64,000 nt of DNA from Phycisphaerales bacterium (lineage in GTDB: Bacteria; Planctomycetota; Phycisphaerae; UBA1845), in NCBI GenBank assembly GCA_020852275.1, contig JADZBE010000033.1:1-64000 (forward strand), read 5' to 3'. The notes beneath the pieces were generated by a model. The model saw nothing but the letters and a program-made list of their open reading frames with translations. It had not been told where the DNA came from and did not search any database. The position numbers and the translations under genes were made by a program. Position 1 is the stretch's first letter; every line of letters starts with the position of its first letter. Shown in pieces: positions 18,659 to 28,150 of this stretch.

Positions 18659-20491
18659 ATGAAGATCCGAACGCAGATCACAATTCTCGCTCTTTCCGGC
18701 GTCGCCGTGCTGGGGACCAGCACGCTTCTCCTGTGGAATCGTGCCGACCGCGATCTGAAAGCCAGGCAGGACAAGCTGGTCATCGACCAGGCCGCTTCCG
18801 TCGGCGTGTCGGTCGCGGCGCAGGTTGCGGCGACGCGCGGCATCTACACGAAGCAGATCGTGGAGAAACTCAAGCCTCATGGCGTGGACTTCAACCGCGC
18901 TCCCAAGGACGGAGAGGGCCCGCTCCCCGCGGTCTTCATGAGCGCCGTCTCGGAAAAGCTGGCCGCCAGCGCCGGCGAGAACAGCACGACGTTCGTCCTC
19001 CGCAGCGGCTGGAACATCAACGCCAACCAAGGCGTCACCACGCCGTTTGAGAAGAAGGGCTGGGAGTTTCTGCTGGCCCAGGAAAAGCAGCTTGCCGCCA
19101 GGCCCGCTGCGGAGCGGCAAGCGTTGTACAAACCCTACGTCGAGCGCGGCGAGGACGCCAAGGGACGCGCCGTGGTCAACGTTATGACGGCGGATCTCGC
19201 CAGCGCCGAGAGCTGCGTCAACTGCCACAACGCCCTTGAGGCCACGCCCGATGTCATGGCCATGCGCGGCAAGGCGCCGATGAAGCAGTTCGCGCTCGGC
19301 GACCTGATGGGGGCCGTTTCCACGACGGTTCCCATCGCCAACTCTGAAGCGATCGTCAAGGAACTCGCCGCCGCGCAGGCATCCGTCGGCTCCCAGTTCC
19401 GCTGGTTCGCGATCGTCGGAGGCCTGGTTCTGGGGTTTTTGAGCCTCTATGTCGGCGCGAGGATCGCCCGCCCGATCGTCCGCGTCGCCGGCTTCGCGCG
19501 CACCATAGCCGACGGCGATCTTACCGCGCGCTGCGAGATCACTTCCCGCTCCGAAGTAGGAGAGCTGGTCACCGCCATGAACGACATGAGCGGCAAGCTG
19601 CGCGACACGGTCCGCAACATCCGTGAGAACGCCCAGACGGTGGCCAGTGCATCCACCGAGCTGTCCGCCACCGCGTGTCAGCTCACAGGCGGCGCGGCGC
19701 AGACCACGTCGCAGTCCGCCACGGTTGCAGCCGCCTCGGAGGAGATGGCCATCAACATGAACAACATGGCGAGCGCCGCCACGCAGATGTCCGGCAACGT
19801 AAAGGGTGTCGCCGCCGCGGTCGAGGAAATGACCGCCAGCATCAATGAGATCACGCGGCACACGGAGAAGGCGTCCGCCGCGGCGAAGGACGCTTCCAGC
19901 CTCGCCAACGTCAGCAACGAGAAGATTTCCAAGCTGGGAGAAGCGGCTGACGAGATCGGCAAGGTCGTCACCGTGATTCAGGACATCGCCGAGCAGACGA
20001 ACCTGCTGGCGCTGAACGCCACGATTGAGGCCGCCCGCGCGGGAGAAGCCGGCAAGGGCTTCGCCGTCGTGGCGAGCGAAGTCAAGGAGCTGGCGCGGCA
20101 GACCGCGGGCGCGACCGAGGACATCGGCAAGCGCATCGCCGCCATTCAGGCAACTACGGGCGAATCGGTGGACGCCATCAGCCGGATCGTCCAGGCCATC
20201 TCCGGCGTGACCGGCGTATCCAGCACCATCGCCGCAGCACTTGAGGAACAGTCCGTAACGACCAAGGAAATCGCCAAGAACATGAGCCAGACCGCCACCG
20301 CGGCGGAGACGGTCTCCGTTGGCATCGGTCAGTCCGCCTCCGCGAGCAAGGAGATCACGCGGAACATCTCCGGCGTCGATCTGTGTGCCAAGCAGACAGC
20401 ACAGGGCGCCACGGAAACCCAGCAGGCCGGCGAGCGTCTCTCCGGTCTGGCGGAAAGCCTCAACTCGCTGGTCTCGCAGTTCAAGGTCTAG
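18659..20491 (+). CDS. Chemoreceptor with a c-type haem (CxxCH) sensor domain
   Basis: 610 residues: transmembrane segment about 8-27, periplasmic sensor about 30-245, second span about 247-268 ([19 protein letters not shown]), HAMP, then a signalling domain. The sensor ends in the motif CVNCH (186-190), a covalent c-haem site, in a context typical of Tll0287/DUF3365-like domains ([22 protein letters not shown] before it, [12 protein letters not shown] after). Such domains are thought to sense redox state or diatomic gases. GGGGAG lies 6-11 bases before ATG 18659. It sits in the same locus as CheA/W/B/R. Confidence 0.9.
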   Translation: MKIRTQITILALSGVAVLGTSTLLLWNRADRDLKARQDKLVIDQAASVGVSVAAQVAATRGIYTKQIVEKLKPHGVDFNRAPKDGEGPLPAVFMSAVSEKLAASAGENSTTFVLRSGWNINANQGVTTPFEKKGWEFLLAQEKQLAARPAAERQALYKPYVERGEDAKGRAVVNVMTADLASAESCVNCHNALEATPDVMAMRGKAPMKQFALGDLMGAVSTTVPIANSEAIVKELAAAQASVGSQFRWFAIVGGLVLGFLSLYVGARIARPIVRVAGFARTIADGDLTARCEITSRSEVGELVTAMNDMSGKLRDTVRNIRENAQTVASASTELSATACQLTGGAAQTTSQSATVAAASEEMAINMNNMASAATQMSGNVKGVAAAVEEMTASINEITRHTEKASAAAKDASSLANVSNEKISKLGEAADEIGKVVTVIQDIAEQTNLLALNATIEAARAGEAGKGFAVVASEVKELARQTAGATEDIGKRIAAIQATTGESVDAISRIVQAISGVTGVSSTIAAALEEQSVTTKEIAKNMSQTATAAETVSVGIGQSASASKEITRNISGVDLCAKQTAQGATETQQAGERLSGLAESLNSLVSQFKV

Positions 20492-20559
20492 GGCGGCGCA
20501 TCAGGACTATCGCATCGTTCGGCTTCAAGAGCCGCGACGGGAGCAGAGCCCAAGACACG

Positions 20560-20660
20560 GCTCGCAGAGCAGTGGCACACTCCGAACAGAGCTGCGACCG
20601 AACGAAGCTGCGACCGAACCGAGCTGCGACCGAACAGAGCCGCGACCGTAAGGGAGCGTT
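20560..20660. repeat. Tandem short repeat ending in the 21-bp dispersed repeat
   Basis: Three to four copies of a 15-16 bp unit (AGCTGCGACCGAAC) run from about 20588 and grade into GAGCCGCGACCGTAAGGGAGCG at 20637-20658, the reverse complement of the dispersed 21-mer. This fills most of the spacer before cheB. Confidence 0.8.
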
Positions 20661-20718
20661 TCTTGGAAGTGAGCACGTGCGGGCGCGGCGCGCGCGCCCC
20701 GGATCTGGAGAGACGCCT

Positions 20719-21837
20719 GTGGACGGATCATCCCATCTCCGCATTCTCATCGTGGACGACAGCGTCCTGTACCGCAAGATCATCGCCTCGGCGCTGAACG
20801 ACCTGCCGGATGCGGAGGTCGTGGGCGTGGCCGCCAACGGTCGCCTGGCGCTGCAGCAGATCGAGCTGCTGCGCCCGGACCTCGTGACGCTCGATCTCGA
20901 GATGCCTGAGATGGACGGGTTGCAGGTGCTCGAGCGGCTGTCGGAAATGGCTTCCCCTCCCGGCACGATCATGCTCAGCGCGCTGACCTCCCATGGAGCG
21001 GAGACGACCGTGCGGGCGCTGCACCTGGGCGCGTTCGAGTTCGTGCTCAAACCCATCGGCAGCGACGTCGCCGCCAACGTCGAGAAACTGAAAAGCTCCC
21101 TGCTGGCGAGGGTCGAGGCATTTCGTGCGTCGCGCGGTGGCTTGCGCGCAGGACGTCCGGCGCCGCGGCCGATCCGCCGCGAGGGGGCCGGCGCTGCGGC
21201 GCCGGCCCGGCCCGCAACGCCTCCGGCACCGAGCGCGCCGACGCGCCCGCCGGAAGTCGTCCTCATCGGCGTCTCGACCGGCGGACCGGCGGCGCTGAAC
21301 CAGGTCGTCCCGAAGCTTCCTGACGGCTTTCCCCTCCCCGTGCTGATCGTTCAGCACATGCCCCCGCTTTTTACGCAATCCCTGGCGCGCGACCTGTGCG
21401 ACCGATCCAGGCTGCGCGTCGAGGAAGCCCGGCACGGGCAGATCGTCACTCCCGGAACCGTGCTCATCGCCCCGGGCGGACGGCAGATGAAAGTCGTTCG
21501 GACGGCAGACCACGTTCAGGTCGTGCTCACCGACGATCCGCCGGAGAACAGTTGCCGCCCCGCCGTGGATTATCTGTTCCGCTCCGCCGTGGAGGCCTAT
21601 TGCGGCGCGTGCCTGGGCGTCATTCTCACGGGCATGGGCAGCGACGGCACCGAAGGCGCCAGGTGCATCAAGCAGGGGGGCGGCACGGTGCTCGCCCAGG
21701 ACGCACACACCTGCGTCGTGTACGGCATGCCGCGCAGCGTGGTTGAGCACGGATTGGCCGACGGCGTGTTCCCGCTGGACCAGATCGAAGCCGAAATCGC
21801 CCGTCGCGCGGGCGCGAAGGAGGCGTTGTGCATCTGA
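20719..21837 (+). CDS. cheB: Chemotaxis methylesterase/response regulator CheB
   Basis: 372 residues. It removes methyl groups from receptor glutamates when phosphorylated. Receiver domain 1-125 with D59 in LDLEMPEMDG; a Pro/Ala-rich linker; C-terminal esterase with catalytic S186 (GVSTGGPAALNQ), H213 (VQHMP) and D309 (GMGSDG). The start is GTG at 20719 with GGAG eight bases upstream; the frame stays open upstream through repeat sequence, which I exclude. It overlaps cheR by ten bases. Confidence 0.95.
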   Translation: MDGSSHLRILIVDDSVLYRKIIASALNDLPDAEVVGVAANGRLALQQIELLRPDLVTLDLEMPEMDGLQVLERLSEMASPPGTIMLSALTSHGAETTVRALHLGAFEFVLKPIGSDVAANVEKLKSSLLARVEAFRASRGGLRAGRPAPRPIRREGAGAAAPARPATPPAPSAPTRPPEVVLIGVSTGGPAALNQVVPKLPDGFPLPVLIVQHMPPLFTQSLARDLCDRSRLRVEEARHGQIVTPGTVLIAPGGRQMKVVRTADHVQVVLTDDPPENSCRPAVDYLFRSAVEAYCGACLGVILTGMGSDGTEGARCIKQGGGTVLAQDAHTCVVYGMPRSVVEHGLADGVFPLDQIEAEIARRAGAKEALCI

Positions 21838-22682
21838 CGCCGGAGGACATCAAAGTCATCTCGCGCCTCGTGGACGATCTGTGCGGCATTGTTCTCGATG
21901 AGTCGAAGGGGTATCTGATCGAGAGCCGGCTTCGCAAGGTCGCCGAGTCCTCCCAGTGCAAGACCTTCAGCGAGCTGTATTACAAGGCCCGGTATGAGAA
22001 CAACGCCGCCCTGCGCAGCGACATCGTCAACGCCATCACCACCAACGAGACGCTCTTTTTCCGCGACACGTCGCCGTTCGACGTGCTTCAGTTCAAGGTC
22101 ATCCCCGACCTGATCGACGCGCGGGCAAAGTCGCCCAACCCGCGCCGGCTCGAATTCTGGTCCGCCGCGTGCAGCACGGGGCAGGAGCCGTACAGCCTCG
22201 CCATGACGCTGCGCGAGATGATTCCCGACGTGGACGCATGGAACATCCGCATCACCGCGACGGACATTTCCGAGGCGGCCGTGGCACAGGCCAGGCGCGG
22301 CGCTTACAGCGACTTCGAGATTCAGCGCGGGATGAAGAAGGAGCTGCTCGAAAAGTATTTCACGCGCGAGGCCGACGGCTGGTCGGTCACTGAAAAAGTC
22401 CGCAAGCTCATCGACTTCCGCAGGCTCAACCTGCACGAGCCGTTTCCGTGCATCGGTCCGTTCGACGTGATTCTCTGCCGCAACGTGGCCATCTACTTCA
22501 GCGCCGAGGCGCGGAAGAAGCTCTTCGAGCGCCTGGCGCAGATGCTCGCGCCGGACGGCGTCCTGCTCGTCGGCGCCAGCGAGAGCCTCACGGACATGGG
22601 CTACGAACCGCTCCACCACTGCCGCGCGGTGTACTATCAGCCCCGGAAGCGCACGCTTCAATCCACCGCAGCGCTCTGCTGA
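21828..22682 (+). CDS. cheR: Chemotaxis receptor methyltransferase CheR
   Basis: 284 residues; methylates receptor glutamates with SAM. N-terminal helical domain with TTNETLFFRD, then FWSAACSTGQEPYSLAMTL (SAM motif), ITATDISEAAVAQARRG, and FDVILCRNVAIYFS near the end. GTG at 21828 with AAGGAGG just upstream. It closes the signalling locus. No cheY was found in the window, so the output partner is either the CheA receiver or encoded elsewhere. Confidence 0.95.
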   Translation: MHLTPEDIKVISRLVDDLCGIVLDESKGYLIESRLRKVAESSQCKTFSELYYKARYENNAALRSDIVNAITTNETLFFRDTSPFDVLQFKVIPDLIDARAKSPNPRRLEFWSAACSTGQEPYSLAMTLREMIPDVDAWNIRITATDISEAAVAQARRGAYSDFEIQRGMKKELLEKYFTREADGWSVTEKVRKLIDFRRLNLHEPFPCIGPFDVILCRNVAIYFSAEARKKLFERLAQMLAPDGVLLVGASESLTDMGYEPLHHCRAVYYQPRKRTLQSTAALC

Positions 22683-22715
22683 AGGGCGCCATGGCGGCGA
22701 CCCAAGGAGGCTGGG

Positions 22716-22757
22716 CGAGAACGGTCGCGGCTCGGCGAGAACGGATGCGGCTCAGAC
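22716..22757. repeat. Short direct repeat related to the 21-bp element
   Basis: Two adjoining units GCGAGAACGGTCGCGGCTC and GCGAGAACGGATGCGGCTC in the spacer after cheR. The shared core ACGGTCGCGGCTC is that of the dispersed 21-mer. Confidence 0.6.
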
Positions 22758-22784
22758 ATGCTGCACGATCCATGAGGCAGGGCA

Positions 22785-23555
22785 CTACTTCGGATTGTTC
22801 ACCCAGCCGAACTCGTTGGTGTTCGTGGACCAGATCATGTATTCCCCCTTGCCTTCCACGACCAGCCGCAGATGGCGTACCTTCAGGTCCGTGCTTTCCT
22901 GCAGCCTCGGGTTGGGCCCTTTGGCGGACTTGAACCGCCCGGCCGAGCCGTTGAGGTAGGAGAGGTTACAGCCGCCCGAGTGGCGGTCGGAGAACTGATC
23001 GAGGTTCGCCCAGGTGCCGTCGTCCACCGGCTGGTTGTACCAGAACTCATCCTCTTCGATGAAGAGCGGCATGGCGTCGAAGCGGCGTCGGGGCGAACTC
23101 GAAACCTCCGGTTCTTCCGGATACGTCACGTACCAGCGCAGGTCGGTCCGCGCGCCGGAAAATCGGCACTCCATCGTGTAATCGAACATCGTGTTCGCGT
23201 CCCGCTGCGCCGTGGGGCACTCGAGGATATTGTCGATCCCGCTGATGTAAGGCCACAAGACGGAGGTTTCCATCGGGTGCTTGTAGCGCTCCGGGTTGTC
23301 GAGGTACTCGGCGTTGCTGCGCCCGCTCCAGTCGAGGTTCATGACGCCGTGCACCGACACGCCCGGAATCACGCGGTCGTCCTCGGCGTAGAGGAAGACG
23401 GCCTGGATCAACTGCCGCTGGTTCGACAGGCATACGACGGCCCGGCTCTGCTCGCGCGCCTTCTGCAGCGCCGGCAGCAGGATGGAAATGAGCAGGGCGA
23501 TGATCGCGATCACGACCAGCAGCTCGATCAGCGTGAATCCGCGGCGACGCAGCAT
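22785..23555 (-). CDS. Prepilin-like secreted protein (type IV pilin N-terminal motif)
   Basis: 256 residues beginning [18 protein letters not shown], a type III signal with cleavage expected after Gly-6 and a hydrophobic helix to about residue 28, then [24 protein letters not shown], as in the H-X9-DG-like pseudopilin families that are very numerous in planctomycetes. The rest is a mixed alpha/beta domain with several Trp and Tyr residues. AGGGC precedes the ATG. The frame upstream to 23750 lies in repeat-rich spacer and is excluded. The role is unknown; these proteins are usually exported by a type II or type IV pilus-like system. Confidence 0.85.
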   Translation of the reverse strand: MLRRRGFTLIELLVVIAIIALLISILLPALQKAREQSRAVVCLSNQRQLIQAVFLYAEDDRVIPGVSVHGVMNLDWSGRSNAEYLDNPERYKHPMETSVLWPYISGIDNILECPTAQRDANTMFDYTMECRFSGARTDLRWYVTYPEEPEVSSSPRRRFDAMPLFIEEDEFWYNQPVDDGTWANLDQFSDRHSGGCNLSYLNGSAGRFKSAKGPNPRLQESTDLKVRHLRLVVEGKGEYMIWSTNTNEFGWVNNPK

Positions 23556-23799
23556 GACTTTGCCCTCCCCGGGGGGGATCGCCGAAATGCTCGACTCTAC
23601 GCATGAGCATACCGCGCTCGGCCCGGCCCGCGAAATCGAGAAGGGGTCCAAACCGGCGGGATCCCTCCCGAGGAGCGGATTCGTTCCGTGTCGCTGGCTC
23701 GGTTCGGTTCGCGCGTATTCACGCGGAGCCGGTCGCCCTTGCTCGCGCATCAGGCTCGGCGTGCCGGTCCGGATTGCGGAATCAGGTTGCCGGTCGAGA

Positions 23800-23860
23800 T
23801 CACCTTTTCAGAACCCGAAGCGCAAGCGAGGGTCTCCGCCGCCGGTCAGGCGGGGGAAAC
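23800..23860. repeat. Intergenic repeat-like sequence between prepilin-like and amine oxidase genes
   Basis: The spacer 23556-23886 has no gene I can support. It contains CAGAACCCGAAGCGCAAGCG followed by AGGGTCTCCGCCGCCGG, which resembles a dispersed repeat I associate with planctomycete genomes (translated as NPKRKRGS). It occurs once in this window, so that link is from memory only. Confidence 0.35.
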
Positions 23861-23886
23861 CGTGCAGGCATCCCGCGCATCAAGGG

Positions 23887-25374
23887 TCAGCCCTTCAGCA
23901 CGCCGTCGCGTTTCGCCAGCCGCCGGGCAACCCCCGCGCCGGAGTTGAGCGCGCCCTCCATGTACCCGATGAACTTGTAGCAGGCGTGCTCACCCGCGAA
24001 GTGCACGCGACCCAGACCCTTCTCCAGCAGCGGGCCGACGCTCGTCACTTCATTCGGTGCGGGAAAGGAGTATCCGCCCAGCGTCCACGCATCGCCGGGC
24101 CAGTCCATGAACCGCCCGTTCGTCACATTCTCGGCGTACCTGGGGAAGATCTTTTCAAGCTCGATCTTGTAGAACCCGTCGCGGTCCTTTGCGGGTCGGG
24201 CGCGGCATCCGTCCGAAGCCGGGCCGCCGGAGAACGCCACCATCGCAGACCCGCCCTCCGCGGGCTGGTTGTCCGTGCCTTCCCAAGTCATGCTGACGTC
24301 GCCGTCGGTGAGGCAGTCGGGCGCCAGACCCTTCGCCTCCCAGAACTTGGCCTTGACCGCCGCGAGATATTTGATGTTGGTCCCCATCTGCGGCTTGATG
24401 CTGGCCGGGATCGGCGGCGCGAACTCGATCTTGTTCCAGACGGTCGGCGGCACGGCGAGGACGAGATCGTCCGCCGTAATCGTGCGGCTGTCCGAACAGC
24501 GCACCTCGATCTTCGTGGCGTCGGCTTTAATGCTCTTGACCGGCAGACTGAGGTTGAGCCGGTCCTTGCCGATGGCGTCGGCCAGCTTCTGCCCGAGCAG
24601 CCCGTTGCCGCCCTTGCAGCGATACACTTCACTCTCGGTCCAGTACTTCTCGACGCCGCCGCCCTTGACCTGCGCCAACATGCCCAAGTAACTCTGAAGC
24701 GAGACGGCCACGCCGTTGTCGCCGGCGAGCTGCGCCTTCAGCGCGTCGCGGCAGACATCGGAGACCTTGGCAGCGGCGAGCCAGTCCGCGACGGTCTGTT
24801 TGTCCAGTTCCGGCGCCTTCGGGCTTTTCCAGGGCTGGTCGGCGTCGATGGGCGTCGCGTCCGCGTTCATGGCCGCCAGCGCCGCGTCCATCTCCTCCCA
24901 GAGCGATTCGGATTCCTTGGCGTCAAGCTTGCGGCCGCCGATGATGATGGGCGCCTCCAGCTCGGATTCGGTCACGTCGAGGAACTCCAGCCCGAACTTT
25001 TCAGCGTACTGCACCCAGGTCGGGTGGTTGGAGCCGATCAGCTCCGCGCCGCCCTCGACGTTCTTGCCGGGCACGAGGTCGGAGAAACTCAGCACCCGCC
25101 CGCCGATGCGCCCCCGCGCCTCGACGACCGTGACGTCATACCCGGCGGAGATCAGCTCATGCGCGCAGGCCAGGCCCGCGAAGCCTGCGCCGACGACGAT
25201 CACGCTGCGCTTCTTCGCGGCAGCCTGATCGAGCGGAAACCCCTGCGCGCGCGAGCGGCTCAAGAGCATGCCCGCCGAAGCGGCCAGCGTGGTCTTGAGC
25301 ATTTCCCGCCGCGAAACAACGTCAACACGGCGCCCGAACCGATGCGACAACCGAGCAAACATGGATCGAGACAT
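23887..25374 (-). CDS. Tat-exported flavin amine oxidase
   Basis: 495 residues. A twin-arginine signal (SRREMLKTTLAASAGMLL, about 21-38) is followed by the FAD-binding motif VIVVGAGFAGLACAHEL, then EARGRIGGRV typical of flavin monoamine oxidases and phytoene-desaturase-like proteins. The C-terminus has the second FAD segment RVHFAGEHACYKFIGYMEGALNSG. It probably oxidises an amine outside the cytoplasm; the substrate is unknown. The length fits the family and no frameshift is seen. Confidence 0.88.
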   Translation of the reverse strand: MSRSMFARLSHRFGRRVDVVSRREMLKTTLAASAGMLLSRSRAQGFPLDQAAAKKRSVIVVGAGFAGLACAHELISAGYDVTVVEARGRIGGRVLSFSDLVPGKNVEGGAELIGSNHPTWVQYAEKFGLEFLDVTESELEAPIIIGGRKLDAKESESLWEEMDAALAAMNADATPIDADQPWKSPKAPELDKQTVADWLAAAKVSDVCRDALKAQLAGDNGVAVSLQSYLGMLAQVKGGGVEKYWTESEVYRCKGGNGLLGQKLADAIGKDRLNLSLPVKSIKADATKIEVRCSDSRTITADDLVLAVPPTVWNKIEFAPPIPASIKPQMGTNIKYLAAVKAKFWEAKGLAPDCLTDGDVSMTWEGTDNQPAEGGSAMVAFSGGPASDGCRARPAKDRDGFYKIELEKIFPRYAENVTNGRFMDWPGDAWTLGGYSFPAPNEVTSVGPLLEKGLGRVHFAGEHACYKFIGYMEGALNSGAGVARRLAKRDGVLKG

Positions 25375-25559
25375 GAGCGACTCCCGTTATGCACACGTGC
25401 GAACTGGATCGAGGCGCGCGGCCTCAGAGATACTTGGCCCCCGTGGTCCCATCCCACGCGGCGGGAGTATATCCCGGCGGCGGGGGGACTGCACGGTCCA
25501 CGGGATGGAACCGGAAACGCCTCCGTGTCGCCAGGTCGCGCTGCCGGTTCGCGTCCTGC

Positions 25560-25587
25560 TTGACGCTTGGAGCGCGAATCCTAGACT
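25560..25587 (+). promoter_or_regulatory. Candidate sigma-70 type promoter for gapA
   Basis: TTGACG (25560-25565), 16-base spacer, TAGACT (25582-25587). It is about 75 bases upstream of the gapA start and is the only good match in this spacer. Confidence 0.6.
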
Positions 25588-25592
25588 GACTC

Positions 25593-25616
25593 CCGACCTT
25601 TGCGGGTCGGCTTTTT
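25593..25616 (+). terminator. Hairpin plus T-tract in the gapA leader
   Basis: CCGACC-TTTGCG-GGTCGG followed by CTTTTT. It looks like a small intrinsic terminator, but it lies between the predicted gapA promoter and the gene, with no plus-strand gene ending upstream. It could be an attenuator or a 5'-stabilising hairpin. Confidence 0.5.
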
Positions 25617-25664
25617 GCGCCGTTTCATGGAAGTTCGGCACGGGCACATCCAAGGAGCAATCAC

Positions 25665-26690
<1,026 letters not shown>

Positions 26691-26709
26691 CGAGATTGAG
26701 GGATCAACC

Positions 26710-27009
26710 GTGAAGAAATCCATTCGAGAGGAAATTCATCGCGAGCACGTACTGCGCGCGATCCACGCATTCCTCTTTGATGCCAACATCAAACAGCAGG
26801 GACATCGCGGCGAATCGGCGAAGTACGATTTGATCCTGGATGGCGAACGATACCCGCCTAAGTCGATAGTGCGGATTGCAGGCTGCTTCTCCCCGCTCGG
26901 ACGCTTGCTTAGAAACAAAGGCGACGCTGGTGGAGGCGATTTCTACGGTGGCGAGGCTTCAGTGAACGATTTTCTTCGGAAGCGAGGGTTCCAGATCGTT
27001 CGCAAGTGA
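26710..27009 (+). CDS. Small protein resembling the ScoMcrA N-terminal head domain
   Basis: 99 residues from GTG at 26710, with GAGGGA upstream. The pattern KYDLILDGERYPPKSIVRIA followed by GDFYGGEASVNDFLRKRGFQIV is what I recall from the N-terminal head domain of McrA-like restriction endonucleases and other nucleic-acid modification readers. No nuclease domain follows, so it is a stand-alone module or a remnant. It sits 19 bases after gap on the same strand and is less GC-rich than its neighbours, which suggests transfer. Confidence 0.5.
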   Translation: MKKSIREEIHREHVLRAIHAFLFDANIKQQGHRGESAKYDLILDGERYPPKSIVRIAGCFSPLGRLLRNKGDAGGGDFYGGEASVNDFLRKRGFQIVRK

Positions 27010-27017
27010 CGGTGTTC

Positions 27018-27108
27018 CCGGTCGGCTTCAGCCGACCAGATCTTGCCGCCAACTTCAGTTGGTGGGGCTGCCGGCACTGATGCTCCTCAGTCGGCCTTCA
27101 GCCGGCTT
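27018..27108. repeat. Three consecutive hairpins with TTCA loops
   Basis: GGTCGGC-TTCA-GCCGACC (27020-27037), CCAAC-TTCA-GTTGG (27049-27062) and an imperfect GTCGGCCTTCAGCCGGC (about 27090-27106). The stems differ but loops and spacing are alike, pointing to one repeat family. They could also end transcription from gap. The rest of the spacer to 27388 shows nothing recognisable. Confidence 0.7.
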
Positions 27109-27388
27109 GTCCAGGGCCATTCAATTCTCGGCGGGGTGGCATGCTCTCGCTGTACTCAGCGTGAGCATGTCGCCGGATGCGCAAGCATGTGACCAAGGGA
27201 AGCAGCCATTGTGAGCTTGTCCGCAGGACCTTCCTATTCTCGGTCGCTGCGTTGATGTAGCTTGCTTGGCGCTTGAAGACGAAGGAACGAGCCGATCCCC
27301 GTTCCCGGGAAACGGGATCATTGAAAGGCCCTGCCGGTTGTCCCCACATGATGCAATCCGAGTGTCGCGGTATTATCGTTCGCGTCTC

Positions 27389-28036
27389 ATGCATCAGCGT
27401 CCCGACATGCCAGCCCTTGCCGCGCTGCGCCCCGGTCAGGCGCTCGGCTGGCACGCCTATGCGGAGGGCTGGCTGAACTTCCCGCTGGGGCGCGTGCTCG
27501 ATTACGGCTGCAGCACCGGCGTTTTCATTCAGCGGATCGTCAACCGCTGCGATGAATGTCATGCCGTGGACGTCGATCCCGCCTCGGTTGCGGAAGCCGC
27601 GAAGATCAAAGGCGTGCGGGCGTTCACCCTTCCCCCGGCGACGACCGCCGCGCCGGCCCCGCGCCTGCCGTTTCCTGACGCATACTTCGACACGGTGCTC
27701 ATCATCGAGGTGATCGAGCATGTTTCCGACGAGCGCGCGATTCTGCGGGAGCTTGCCCGCGTGCTCAAGCCGGGCGGGAAGCTGCTGCTCACCACGCCGC
27801 ACAAGGGGCTGCTCACCTGGCTGGACCCGGCCAACCTGAAGTTTGTGTTTCCGCGCCTGCACCGGTTCATTTACAAGACCGTGCTGCGACGCGGGGAGTA
27901 TTACGAAACCCGATTCTGCGCAAAGCGGCAGGAGGAGACGGGCCTGATCGGCAGCGTCGCGGCCGGCGAAAACCCCTGGCACCGGCACTGCCATCGCGCC
28001 GGGCAGCGTGCGCGGTTTTCAGAGCCGCGACCGTAA
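27389..28036 (+). pseudogene. SAM-dependent methyltransferase, C-terminus replaced by repeat
   Basis: A class I methyltransferase: SAM motif VLDYGCSTGVFIQRIV, acidic loop AVDVDPAS, FDTVLIIEVIEHVSDERAIL and LKPGGKLLLTTPHKG. After ENPWHRHC the expected closing region is missing, and the reading frame runs into GAGCCGCGACCGTAAG, the dispersed repeat, giving an unrelated tail (RAGQRARFSEPRP). I start it at ATG 27389 because upstream sequence in the frame is not conserved-looking. The catalytic core is present, so it could still be expressed; the loss of the C-terminus is inference from family pattern. Confidence 0.6.
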
Positions 28037-28100
28037 GAGGGCGAAGTGATGCGCTCCCTTGCGGTCGCGGCGCTGAAAGAACGGTCGCGGCTCGGTACCA
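28010..28100. repeat. Inverted pair of the 21-bp dispersed repeat
   Basis: GAGCCGCGACCGTAAGAGGGCG at about 28022-28043 is followed by GCGCTCCCTTGCGGTCGCGG (about 28050-28070), its inverse, and then by a partial copy ACGGTCGCGGCTCGG (28081-28095). The pair can form a long hairpin. It lies at the truncated end of the methyltransferase gene. Confidence 0.8.
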
Positions 28101-28150
28101 GCGGGCGAGAATCGCGGGCGCGCCTGATGCGAGATCCATGTAGCCGCGCG

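Noticed and set aside
23800-23860. Short coding gene in the prepilin-amine oxidase spacer
   Set aside because: Open frames there translate to low-complexity repeat-like peptides without start context.
25593-25616. Terminator of an upstream gene
   Set aside because: No plus-strand gene ends upstream and the minus-strand gene begins, not ends, on that side, so a leader role is more likely.
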